A stretch of DNA of 64,000 nt. It comes from Pholiota molesta. Taxonomy: Eukaryota; Basidiomycota; Agaricomycetes; Agaricales; Strophariaceae. The notes beneath the pieces are model-generated. The model was given only the letters and a program-made list of their open reading frames with translations, was not told the DNA's origin and searched no databases. Numbering within the stretch: the stretch's first letter is position 1; each line of letters begins with the position of its first letter. A program made the position numbers and the translations under genes. Of the stretch, positions 37,026 to 47,678 are shown piece by piece. The stretch covers positions 1-64,000 of the forward strand of contig JACGCK010000211.1 of the NCBI GenBank assembly GCA_014925825.1, read 5' to 3'.

Positions 37026-40000
37026 AGCCTTGTCTGTTAATATTCTACATGAAGATGTGGCAATTCCCCGGATAAAAATATTGCATCCAGAGTGCTAACT
37101 GCCCACCTCACCTAGCTGACTTTGAAAAATTTCCGCCCTAAGCCAGTGGTCTATGATGGTCAGTAGACGTGCTACTGCTGCTCACTGTGCTCCGGTGCTT
37201 GACACCATGATCAATGGTGTCGAGCAGTGCTCGGCACTGTTTTCAGGGTCGTCCCAAAAAGGAATCCATCAAACTTTTTCCAAAAGAAGAATGACAAATT
37301 TGTAAGCTTTTCCCCCATCATTTGTCAGCACCTCAGCATCTATCATTAGATTTGACCCATTTTGGGACTTTCTGCTCATTGGCCCATCAAATATGCCATC
37401 AAGGACCAAACACATGACCTGGTACCTAACCACATGACCACACATGACTGCAAATGAGGCAGGGACCCTCCCAGGGGTGGGAAATACCTAAAATAGCATT
37501 TTCCCAATATTATTGGAAATGCACCTGGGTAGCTGGTGCACCCTATATGGGACCCACTGGGACCATATTATACCGAAAGATGCGGAATTAAATTCTAAAA
37601 CCACCTGTGAAAGATTCATATGGATAGCTTTATTAGTTCAGGCCCTAGAAGCGAATTATTATTTGGGTGAAATAAGCGCACACATTGATGGCTGCTTTCC
37701 TCCGCAACCGCTGGGTCGTTTTCTATAATCAAAACAGCTGTCTATAGGTATTTAAAGCGCGCTTCTAACGCGTTCTTGATCATAATTTTCCTTCCCTTCC
37801 TGGCTCCGTAAAACGCTCCGGATATATTTACGCTCGCACCACATTAGCGCCGGCTACGCTTCCACTAGGCGCGCGCATACTATATCATAAAATAGGTTAA
37901 TAAAACACCTTTCTAACGGTACCATACTCGTGCCGATTGAACAAATCTCCGAGGCCCTATAATGGAAATGGTCGTTTGTAGATAGAATATTAACCGCGCA
38001 TCGCGCCGGAACGCGCGCAGTTGCTTTGGATTCTCCTCAATTTACCGGATTTAATGATACCCTGATTATAGGGATCAGAGGCCGGGAAGGCACTGAACTG
38101 GACATGGGGATGGGCTGGATATTGCTTTGCTGGCCGGAAGATGCTATTTTTAGCGCTGCCGAGCGCGGCCTCACCCAATCCGGGCATGGATTGGTGGCAC
38201 TCTCCCCCTCCCCCTCATATTGGAAATTCATTTCCTCCCTCAATTCCTATCCAATTGCTTCGTTCTTTTTTTTAATATTTAATATAAATATGTTACTATG
38301 TGCCTATAGCATTTATACACCACTATAATACATGCAGCATTTGTTATTTCGATATCTCTGTATTTTGGACACTGCATTTGGGATTTTCACTGTATTTATG
38401 ATGCTTATTGGCACATATAGAGGGGTAGAAAGCTAGAGGTAAGTCGCTACTACAATTCCTGGTAGTTTAGAATCTACCTGGATACTGTCCTATAGCTCCA
38501 TACCCATAAATAGAGACATTACTGTATATCCTCTTTGATAAATCCATATCTCAACCAATACTGTAGCTATGAACAAGTTAAAGCGTGCATTAGAATATTA
38601 GACATGTCTTCTTTATTTCTGTTACTCAAGAATACTCTTCTCAGAGCATTTCATTGGTCATATGACATGAATGGTTAAATATAGCAGAAATAGAGGTATT
38701 TGGCCTATAGCAATTCACGTAAACACTCTAAAATTCAATGGAGGTAGGATGTTATAGCTCTCATTGATACCTTCAATTCAAGATAGGCCGGAAGAAAATA
38801 GAGTAAGTGTGTGGAAATATATGGTGGAATTAGTACTCAAAACATCGGACTAGGTCAAGGCTATCTATGTTACTTATCATAGACATGTTTAAATCATGTT
38901 TCAGTAGAATGTTTCCACCATATCTTTCCACTCACTCACTCTAATTCTTTCCGGCCTATCTCTAATCGTAGATATTGATGAGAGCTATAATATCCCAGCT
39001 CTACAGAATTTTAGAATGTTATGTGAATTGCTATAGGCAGAATACCTCTATTTCTGCTATATTTAACCATTCTTGTCATATGGCCAATGAAATGCATTGA
39101 GAAGAGAATTGTTGAGTGGCATAACGAAAGAAGACATGTCTAATACTCTAATGGATGCTTGAACTTGGTTATAGCTACAGTATTGGCTGAGATATGGATT
39201 TATCAAGAGGATATACAGTGATGTCTCTCTTCATGGGTGTGGAGCTATAGGACAGTATCAGGTAGATTCTAAACTACCAGGAATTGTAGTAGCGACTTAC
39301 CTCTAGCTTTCACCCTCTATATGTGCCAATAAGCATCATAAATACAGTGAAAATCCCAAATGCAGTGTCCAAAATACAGAGATATCGAAATAACAAATGC
39401 TGCATGTATTATAGTGGTGTATAAATGCTATAGGCACATAGTAACATATTTATATTAAATATTAAAAAAAAGAACGAAGCAATTGGATAGGAATTGAGGG
39501 AGGAAATGAATTTCCAATATGAGGGGGAGGGGGAGAGTGCCACCAATCCATGCCCGGATTGGGTGAGGCCGCGCTCGGCAGCGCTAAAAATAGCATCTTC
39601 CGGCCAGCAAAGCAATATCCAGCCCATCCCCATGTCCAGTTCAGTGCCTTCCCGGCCTCTGATCCCTATAATCAGGGTATCATTAAATCCGGTAAATTGA
39701 GGAGAATCCAAAGCAACTGCGCGCGTTCCGGCGCGATGCGCGGTTAATATTCTATCTACAAACGACCATTTCCATTATAGGGCCTCGGAGATTTGTTCAA
39801 TCGGCACGAGTATGGTACCGTTAGAAAGGTGTTTTATTAACCTATTTTATGATATAGTATGCGCGCGCTAGTGGAAGCGTAGCCGGCGCTAATGTGGTGC
39901 GAGCGTAAATATATCCGGAGCGTTTTACGGAGCCAGGAAGGGAAGGAAAATTATGATCAAGAACGCGTTAGAAGCGCGCTTTAAATACCTATAGACAGCT

Positions 40001-40711
40001 GTTTTGATTATAGAAAACGACCCAGCGGTTGCGGAGGAAAGCAGCCATCAATGTGTGCGCTTATTTCACCCAAATAATAATTCGCTTCTAGGGCCTGAAC
40101 AATAAAGCTATCCATATGAATCTTTCACAGGTGGTTTTAGAATTTAATTCCGCATCTTTCGGTATAATATGGTCCCAGTGGGTCCCATATAGGGTGCACC
40201 AGCTACCCAGGTGCATTTCCAATAATATTGGGAAAATGCTATTTTAGGTATTTCCCACCCCTGGGAGGGTCCCTGCCTCATTTGCAGTCATGTGTGGTCA
40301 TGTGGTTAGGTACCAGGTCATGTGTTTGGTCCTTGATGGCATATTTGATGGGCCAATGAGCAGAAAGTCCCAAAATGGGTCAAATCTAATGATAGATGCT
40401 GAGGTGCTGACAAATGATGGGGGAAAAGCTTACAAATTTGTCATTCTTCTTTTGGAAAAAGTTTGATGGATTCCTTTTTGGGACGACCCTGAAAACAGTG
40501 CCGAGCACTGCTCGACACCATTGATCACGGTGTCAAGCACCGGAGCACAGTGAGCAGCAGTAGCACGTCTACTGACCATCATAGACCACTGGCTTAGGGC
40601 AGAAATTTTTCAAAGTCAGCTAGGTGAGGTGGGCAGTTAGCACTCTGGATGCAATATTTTTATCCGGGGAATTGCCATATGTTTCATGCATGAGACTAGC
40701 AGACACTGGTG
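37026..40711. mobile_element. Element H, complete copy H2 (palindromic, about 3.7 kb)
   Basis: Two arms of about 1.84 kb in inverted orientation meeting near 38869. Ends read AGCCTTGTCTG... (37026) and ...CAGACACTGGTG (40711), flanked by the 8-bp duplication GGCATCCC (37018-37025 and 40712-40719). S1, which lacks H, reads through this site with one copy near 33707-33715. The outer arms look nearly identical (the ORFs 38026-38328 and 39409-39711 translate identically), whereas the central 0.5 kb is clearly diverged. No transposase is recognised; it is probably a non-autonomous foldback-like element. Confidence 0.88.
40317..40320. other. Unoccupied counterpart of the Ngaro integration site
   Basis: GGTACCAGGTCATGTG in the right arm of H2 is the intact form of the site that, in H1, is split by the retrotransposon between AGGT (36012-36015) and CATGTG (47904-47909). 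It shows integration without loss or duplication of bases. Confidence 0.85.
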
Positions 40712-41134
40712 GGCATCCCCATATGGTAATATGACATCACATGGTAATATGACAGGTTGAATCTTTCACTCCCATCTTGCTCAGTCCTCGCTCTGATGAC
40801 GATGCCCGCCAACGATGCCCACGACACCCACCACGTCGATGGACGCCCACCACGCCGACGGACGCCCACCACGCCGACGGATGCACACCACGTCACCCGC
40901 ACCACCGCCAAGGACAATGGACCGCCAACGCCTGCCACGTCGCCCACGCATGTGCCATGTTGCCCCCACCACCCGCCACATCGTGCTGCAATGCCCGCAT
41001 ACCACGACGACGGGCTACCCACCGCCCACCACATCGTCCCACGGTGCACAAACACTACGACGACAGCCCTGCACCCTGCGCGATGTCATCCCGCGCAGGA
41101 CACAATGTGGGTGGACAGTTGGACTATAAATGTG

Positions 41135-42728
41135 TAAGGCTGGACACGAGTCATGGCTACTCATGAGTACCCGTGGGTTTACTCGTGGGAATACTCACGG
41201 GTAGGCCGACTCGCGGGTCCGGGTCACCCGTTCCCACGGGTGCGTCCGGATCCGAGTTTCACTTTCTAGAATGGCGGGTACTCGCGCGAGTACTCGTCAA
41301 CACTGGTATTTTTCACTCATTTATATGGCTTAAATTTATCATCCCAAAACTTGTAAATAAGACATTGGTGGCACTGCCAATAATGTGGAAACACTGTTCG
41401 ACAAGCAAGTCGACAGCGCCGGAGGAGTTTCAAACTCCGCTTGAATGCCACCTCCCTTGCCCCGATCGCTTGTTGTGGATGACCATGCATCCCTCCCCTC
41501 CAAGACGACACGCGTGCACCACGTCGCTCACCACTCGCCATGTGGTGCCGCGATGATGCCCACAACCCGCCACGACGCCCGCAACCACTGCCAACGCACC
41601 GCATCGCCCCCACCGTCCGCCACATCGCGCCGCGACGACGGGCGCTTGCTCATGCGCCACAACGATCGACGAAGGGGTATAGGAAATGGATTATGGGAGA
41701 CCCGGGGGGTGCTGGATAGCGAAGAGAAGACCCGAGGAGCGGGAGATCTGCTAGGTGCGTCGCAGCCGCCTCCCTTCTTCCTCCACTGACCCCTCCCCAC
41801 TTACAGTTCCACCTTGCGGCAGCGTAATCCCTGACGACGTGCCAAGTTCTGCCAACACACGGTCGACGCCGCCGGGCGCACGCACTCACAGGTCCGCCTT
41901 GGGCACCGTGGCGCGACTCCCGGCAGACAGACGACACGCGAACGCATGGTCGATGGTGCACAACAACGAACGGACGACTTCGCACGAGCGCACGGTGAAG
42001 GACGGTCGATGGCGCACGGTTGACAGCGCAGCAACAATGGTGCACGAATGAAGGACGGACAACGGCACGCGGGAGCAGGAGATCCGCCAGGAGCGTCGTC
42101 GCAGCCATGTCGTTGCCACGTTGTCGCAGCCATCGCCCTTTGTCACTTGACACTGACCCTCTCCACTCACAGATTCACCTTGGGGCAGCGCGCCCCCGGG
42201 CCCCCTCCCTTCCTGTCCTGCCACCACACGCCTCCCGCCAACACCACATATCACTCCACAAATGCCGCGGGGTGACATCACGGACACCATTTGGCCCCCT
42301 GAGCCCATGCGAACACGCGCTCACGACCTCGGGGGCCGTCGCGTCCACCCCCTGTTTACCGTCTACATATGCAACGATGACTGCAATCGCAGTCATCTGC
42401 GGTGTGGAGACGCAAGACAGCTGGGGCAGCAATATTCTATATACACATATGTTTAGAATAATAAAATATATTATATTCAATCGTGTTATATTTTGAATAC
42501 TCGCGAGTATACCTGTGGGTACTTGTAAAAACTCGTGCCCTGGCAAGTACTCGCAAACTCGTGCCCTGGCAAGTACTTGCAAACTCGTGAATACTTGCGA
42601 GTTTTGACTCGCGGATCCGGGTGATCCGTGGGAACAAACTCGCACGGATCCGAGTCTGAGATTTGAGCTTGGAAATACTCGCGAGTTCGGATCCGGGTCA
42701 CCCGTGAGTAGACTCGTGTCCAGCCTTA
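41135..42728. mobile_element. Element T, hAT-like non-autonomous transposon
   Basis: 1,594 bp with TIRs TAAGGCTGGACACGAGT (41135) and its complement ending at 42728, flanked by TAAATGTG on both sides (41127-41134 and 42729-42736). Subterminal regions are packed with short words such as ACTCGCGAGT, CGGGTCACCCG and GTACCCGTGGG, as is typical of hAT ends. S1 has the empty site (about 33287-33295 on the complement). The interior is GC-rich with no recognisable transposase. Confidence 0.88.
42530..42581. repeat. 26-bp direct repeat in the right subterminal region of T
   Basis: AACTCGTGCCCTGGCAAGTA followed by CTCGCA or CTTGCA, two full copies, then a partial third (AACTCGTGA). Probably duplicated transposase-binding words. 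Confidence 0.65.
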
Positions 42729-43323
42729 TAAATGTGACAGAATGCCGGAGGTGCGGACACCGGACAGACAAGGCAGATGGCAGCGCGGAGGCCGCCAGCG
42801 CCCCACGGACACGGTGATGACACCTCACCCTTGCACGGCGCGTTCTGCTCGTGCCGTCCACTCCAACCCACCTGCACTCACTGTCTACACGTACAATCAG
42901 TGCTGCATATGCAGCACTGTGCGGCATGGAGACGCGTCATGCCAGGTGTGGCTCAGCCTCTAATGACTAGTTTTGTACCTCTCATTGTGCATCAAAGTCT
43001 TTTATTTGATGTCTGAGCATCTAGATTGCTTAAAAGACTACGAAAAGCCCATCTCAAGTGTTAATTATAGGGGGGGGTCAGATTTTTTTTTTCTGGCCTC
43101 CGGCCTGGACTAACTAACCGACCCCGGGTCCGGCATTTCAATGCCGGTGCCCCCTTGGACTGGACAGAAGCTTGGGGCAATTACATCGACTTCCTCAAAG
43201 ACAGGGCCAGTGCAGGTGTCTTCGACCGTTGGTTGAGGCACTACAGGTTCCTTTCGGGTCATCAGGACCTCCGCCTCAACTTCGCCGCCATTCTCCGCTT
43301 CGACATCGAGCAGCGTCGAGAAT

Positions 43324-45768
43324 ATGCTGCTCTCCCTACCATCTTCAACGAGACGAGTTACCTTCGTAGGTTCCAGGAGATCAAGGACCTCATCCTTCGC
43401 GAGGAGCTTCTTGCCTGGCGTCGTTCCGTCGAGTCGAATTCTCGGAGCACATCCGGTTCTCGATTCGAACCTTACCCTTCTTCTGCAGAGGGCGGTGGTT
43501 CGTCCTTTCCGAAGGGCAGTGGGAGCAAGTCCGGCGGTCTCATCTGCTTACGCTGCGGTCGGGCGGGTCACAGGTTCCCTAGCTGTGAGGAAACGAAGAA
43601 CGAACGTGGCGAAGACGTCGCGTGCAAGTTCGCCGACAAGAAGCTCGTTTCTGTCTCTTCGAACACCCCGGTCTGCGTCGCTTGGAATATTGGAGGATCC
43701 AAGCGTTGTCACCACAAACCTTGCGCTTTCCAGCACGTCTGTTCCCTCTGTGGGATCCGTTCTCACTTCGCCTGCTCCCGCACTTGTCTCTGAAGCGGCA
43801 GCAGAGGAGTTTCTCACCACTATTTTTCCTTCTTCTGCGTCTCTCCTCCCTGATCTCGACACTTCGCTGCGCGATCGTGTTGTCACTCCTTATGTTCCAT
43901 CTGCCTTTCAAGCTTTTATCGACAGGTTCGATTCTCTACGTGACAAATATCCTTTCCTCGTCCGCAAACTCACATTCGGTTTCCGTCTTGGGAATTTACT
44001 TCCTCTGACGGAGACCTTTACTCCTCCCAACCATCCTTCGGCCTCGCTTTACTCTTCCGCCGTTCTTGATTACCTTAAATCCGAAGTCGATAAGGGACAC
44101 ATGTCTGGGCCCTTCTCTAGGTCCCAGCTCGAGCACATCCTGGGTGGTCCTTTCCGTTCGTCACCCATTCAAGTCGTCGCAAAATTCAATGCGGACGGAG
44201 AGCTCGTCAAGACTCGCGTGGCCATCAATCTTTCCTTCCGCAATCGCCATGGCGTTTCGGTCAATGATATGATTGATTCAGATGACTTCCCAACTGAATG
44301 GGGTACAGCCGCGGAAGTGGAAGCCATCGTGAGTTGGTTTTTCGTTGCTTCTCATCGCTTTTCATATTTCTGGCGAGTTCACGTTTGTGCTCACCTGCCC
44401 CCCCCCTCGCCTGTGCGTGGGTGGTCTGCCTATCCCCCTCGCCTTTGCGTGGTTGTTCCCCTCGCCTGTGCGTGGTTGTTGTGTCCTCTCCTTTGAGAGT
44501 TGTTTTGCCTGCGTGCTTCATTTGCTTTTGTTGGGCAGCGTCGCTCATGTTTTGTTTCGTTGTTCCCCTAGGTTGCTTCTGCGCCGCCGGGTGCCCAGGC
44601 TGCAACTCTAGATGTCGAGGCAGCTTTCCGAACCGTTCCCGTCCATCCCGACCACAAGGCTTACACTGTGGTGAGTGTCGGGGATGAGTTTTGGCTTGAT
44701 CATGTACATCCTTTTGGATGTACTTCTTCTTCCGGGAATCACGGTGAAGTCGGTGATTTCACGAAAGATTCCTGGGAGGTGATGGAGGTTGGGCCTGTCC
44801 GTAAATGGGTGGATGATTTCGTGGTCTTCCGATTTCCCATTTTGGGTGATGGGTCTTTAGGTGCCCCATACGCTTATCTTTATGATCGGAAGTCGATGCT
44901 TGAGAAGATCGAGTCTTTGGGAATTCCGTGGCATGATTCGAAGGGCCAGGATTTCGATTTTACCTTTGTCTATCTTGGTTTTTTCTGGGATATCGCTTCC
45001 AAGACGGTTTCTCTAACTGACGAGAAGCGTTTGAAGTTTCTTCACAGAGTTGACGAGTTTATTGTTCGCTACGAGAACGCTCAAGCTCCTTTGGATGCTG
45101 TGATGTCATTAAACGGTTCTTTGTCTCACATCGCATTTGTGTATCCTCGTGGACGGTCCTTTCTCCCCAACCTTTCCACATTCATCGCCTCCTATCCATC
45201 GAATTTTCACCACCGTTACCCTCCTAAATCAGTGATCTCCGACCTCAAGTGGTGGTCGCGTACACTCTCCATCATCGACTGGTGTCGATCTCTCCGTCCT
45301 CGTCTCCCGGTTGAAGACATAGGATTGTTTGTTGATGCTTCGACGTCTTGGGGCATAGGCCTTATTTGGGGTTCCGGGGATAGTTGGGCAGCTTGGCGCC
45401 TTTCCGATAAACCTCGCAACATCTTTCAGCACATCGGTTGGATGGAAGCAGTGGCCGTTGAGTTAGCGGTCCATGTTCTCATTGCACGTGGATTCCATTC
45501 ATCCCATATTCTCATTCACAGTGATAATCAAGGTGTCATCGGTGCTTGGAATCGAGGACGTGGTCGAAATCCCAAAATAAATCTCTCTATTCGACGCGCG
45601 GAACTTTTGGCGCACGAACACGCCATCTCCCTTTCTTTCGCTTTTGTCGACTCCGAAGACAACCTGGCAGACCCAATTTCCTGCGGTATTTTGGGACCAG
45701 TGGATCGTCGTTTGTCCTGCTCGTTTTCGCTCCCTTTGGAGCTGCGGCCTTTCCTTCTCCATGTCTAG
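43324..45768 (+). CDS. Reverse transcriptase-RNase H polyprotein of the Ngaro-type element
   Basis: Overlaps the gag ORF in another frame; the conserved part begins near 43790, and how translation starts (frameshift or re-initiation) is not visible. RT motifs seen are TRVAINLSFRN, LDVEAAFRTVPV, HPFGCTSSS and the active site WVDDFVVF (about 44806). RNase H residues are Asp in FVDASTSWGIG, Glu in AVAVELAVHVL and Asp in HSDNQGVIGAWN. A 243-nt GT..AG segment (44329-44571) between VEAI and VASAPPG contains an in-frame stop and looks like a spliceosomal intron; its length is a multiple of three. The 3' end overlaps the recombinase start by 8 nt (ATGTCTAG). Confidence 0.87.
44329..44571 (+). other. 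Probable spliceosomal intron in the retrotransposon RT gene
   Basis: Donor GTGAGT, acceptor CCCCTAG, phase 0. Removing it joins VEAI to VASAPPGAQ..LDVEAAF, which is continuous RT sequence. It is unusually long for this window and contains a minisatellite of CCTCGCCTGTGCGTGGTTGTT-type units (about 44405-44480). Confidence 0.75.
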
Positions 45769-47059
45769 TGACCCTCTTTCTATTGCGTTGGCAGGTGTCG
45801 ACGTGGCAGCTGAGGCTGCTCGTTTGAGTTCTCGTGTGGCGTCGAATTCTCAGGCGGGTGCACCGCAAGCTTTAGTTCGCCGAATCAAAAAGCCCCGAAG
45901 GCCCAAGGAGGGCAACTCTTATTCTCCTTCCTTCTTTCGTCCCCACGTCCTCGCGTCCGAAAGACTTATCGCTTGGACGACTCCCATCACCACTCCTTTC
46001 CGTCGCTCTCTTTCTTCCATTCTGCCGGCTGCGGATGCACTGGCTCTTCTTCATGTCATGCTGTTTTCGCTGGACGAGAAGACGCGCGAACTTTATGGGG
46101 CCGGTCCCTTATGTTTCACCCAATATTGCGATTCTCGTGGAATTCCGGAGGATGCTCATATGCCGGCGTCGGAAGTTCTCCTTGCCGGATTCGCGACAGC
46201 TATGGCTGCAGGCAAAGTGGCTCGTACGACCCTCGATAACTGGTTGGCTGGTTTGCATTTCTGGCATACCATCAACGGTTGTCCTTGGCATGGTGAAGAC
46301 ATGCTTCGGGCGGTCAAGGGAGGTGTTTCCAAACTCGTTCCGGATACTTCTCGGAGAGCTAAGCGTCCTCCGGTGTCGATTCAGCACATGTACGCTCTTC
46401 GCCGCAGTCTCGACCTTTCGTCATCATTTGATGCGGCGGTCTGGGTGCTGGCATGTGTGGCTTTCTGGTCGTGCTGTCGCCTCGGTGAATTGCTCATCCC
46501 CAGCCGTTATGCTTTTCAACCTTTAAAGCATGTTGCCCGTGGTTGCCCCATATCCTTTCGTGAAGATGCCGGGCGCATACATTCGGTTATGTTTCACGTT
46601 CCGTGGACGAAAACAACTTTCAATCTCAGCGCCGACATTGTTGTTACCAAGCTGGAAGATCCATCAGATCCTTATGAGGCTTTCAAGCATCATTTGACAA
46701 CAAATTCTTCTGTTCCGGACGACGCGCCTTTATTCTCATTTGCGACAGCCGATGGTTCATATGCTCCTATGACGCGATCCTGGTTTCTCGGGCGTTGTGA
46801 GGATGTATGGGTGGCATCTGGGATGCCTCGTATGGCTGGCCATGGGTTCCGCATTGGTGGGGCAACGGAATTATTGTTGCATGGCACTCCACCGGACGTT
46901 GTGGCTGTCCAAGGGCGGTGGAAATCTCGGTCTTTCTTGGAATATTGGCGTCGTATTGAGGGTATTCTTCCTCTGTTTGTAACTAATTCCTTTGCTTCTT
47001 CGCGGGCGGCTTTGGTAGCAGACACAATGGCCATTTACAGTAGATCTCACGGGCGCTAG
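45761..47059 (+). CDS. Tyrosine recombinase of the Ngaro-type element
   Basis: Integrates the circular DNA intermediate by site-specific recombination. The ATG at 45761 overlaps the RNase H stop; the product is about 432 residues and the frame is open. The catalytic set is visible: first Arg in FWSCCRLGELLIPS, H-x-x-R in HGFRIGGATELL, Trp in the next conserved position (VQGRWKS) and the nucleophile Tyr in RSFLEYWRR. The N-terminal part is basic (RRIKKPRRPK). The chain is followed directly by the B1 repeat region. Family membership (DIRS order, Ngaro-like) rests on the YR plus the split direct repeats. Confidence 0.93.
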   Translation: MSSDPLSIALAGVDVAAEAARLSSRVASNSQAGAPQALVRRIKKPRRPKEGNSYSPSFFRPHVLASERLIAWTTPITTPFRRSLSSILPAADALALLHVMLFSLDEKTRELYGAGPLCFTQYCDSRGIPEDAHMPASEVLLAGFATAMAAGKVARTTLDNWLAGLHFWHTINGCPWHGEDMLRAVKGGVSKLVPDTSRRAKRPPVSIQHMYALRRSLDLSSSFDAAVWVLACVAFWSCCRLGELLIPSRYAFQPLKHVARGCPISFREDAGRIHSVMFHVPWTKTTFNLSADIVVTKLEDPSDPYEAFKHHLTTNSSVPDDAPLFSFATADGSYAPMTRSWFLGRCEDVWVASGMPRMAGHGFRIGGATELLLHGTPPDVVAVQGRWKSRSFLEYWRRIEGILPLFVTNSFASSRAALVADTMAIYSRSHGR

Positions 47060-47173
47060 TTTTTATGTTTTATATCGTGATATCTATTGTTATCTTAACG
47101 TTATTCCTTTCTCGCTCGGTTTGGGTGAGCTGGCTTGATTCGAAGTCAGCTGTTGTGAGCTCGGCTCCATCGA

Positions 47174-47398
47174 GGGTTAGCTGATCTTCGAGACTCAATT
47201 TTCTGAGATTAGTCTATACAAGCTGACCCCAGAACGCGCTCAAAGTGTGCGCATATTTCTGAACATTCTCTTAGTTGTAGTTCAGACATCGTTTTCGCAC
47301 GCTTTCCCCCAAACTCGAGAAATGAGATTTTTCTACCAAAAGTCATTTCTTGCTTCTTGTCTGATTGCTGAGTTCTAAATTCTAGCTATTTACAAAGC
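47174..47398 (+). repeat. Split direct repeat B1
   Basis: 225 bp beginning GGGTTAGCTGATC and ending ATTTACAAAGC, near-identical to B2. Immediately followed by A2, recreating the circle-junction sequence AAAGC|CTGCAG. Confidence 0.9.
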
Positions 47399-47599
47399 CT
47401 GCAGTTCTAGTTATTCCTCGAGATTTATCGAGTCAAATTAACACAGAACTAGTGCTTTGTAAGCTAGATTAGAACAGAGAAAAATCAAGTCACACAAGGG
47501 CTCAGTCACAGAGTCATATCTGGGACTGAGCACGTGAGGAGATCTTGAGTTTTTCTCTTCTGCTCTGCCACCTCAAAGCGTCTAGAGAAAATTTTCTGC
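47399..47599 (+). repeat. Split direct repeat A2
   Basis: 201 bp, near-identical to A1 at the left end (36016-36216); visible differences include TCGAATTAACA versus TCAAATTAACA and AAGCATCT versus AAGCGTCT. Confidence 0.9.
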
Positions 47600-47678
47600 C
47601 CCACCCACCTCTTCCCTCTTTATTTGACATTTCTGTTCTTTGATTTTTGTCATTTTTCCTCATTTTAGTGCATTCTGG

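Larger units (their letters stand above)
36925..43157 (-). mobile_element. Element S, copy S2, with nested H2 and T
   Basis: Same element as S1 in inverted orientation: left end CAAGGGAGCACAGGGCATAA, right end (complement) CAAGGGGGCACCGGCATTG. Flanked by the 8-bp duplication GACTGGAC (36917-36924 and 43158-43165) inside the gag ORF. Removing H2 (3,686 bp plus 8) and T (1,594 bp plus 8) from its 6,233 bp leaves 937 bp, the length of S1. The 8-bp TSD is compatible with the hAT superfamily, but no transposase is present and the assignment is inferred. Confidence 0.9.
36278..43793 (+). pseudogene. Gag-like ORF of the Ngaro-type element, interrupted by S2
   Basis: The first part (36278-36924) starts MTQQDSPPAAVTGNP and runs to MDYMDWT; the second (43166-43793) resumes EAWGNYIDFLKD and ends at a stop at 43791-43793. 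The two parts share one reading frame once S2 and one 8-bp target copy are discounted. Near the C-terminus is a CCHC zinc knuckle (CLRCGRAGHRFPSC, about 43546-43587) followed by further Cys/His pairs (CHHKPC, C..C). This fits a nucleic-acid-binding capsid protein. As it stands the frame runs into S2 and stops at about 36956. Confidence 0.85.

Noticed and set aside
37513..37728. 71-codon ORF in H arms (also 35704-35919) that looks protein-like
   Set aside because: The mirrored copy near 40030-40245 carries a 1-base deletion, and there is no recognisable transposase motif; kept as repeat DNA.
38026..38328. 100-codon ORF seen in several copies (also 35104-35406 and 39409-39711)
   Set aside because: Conserved only because it lies in the arms of element H; the left arm of H1 breaks it, and no known domain or codon-level conservation is visible.
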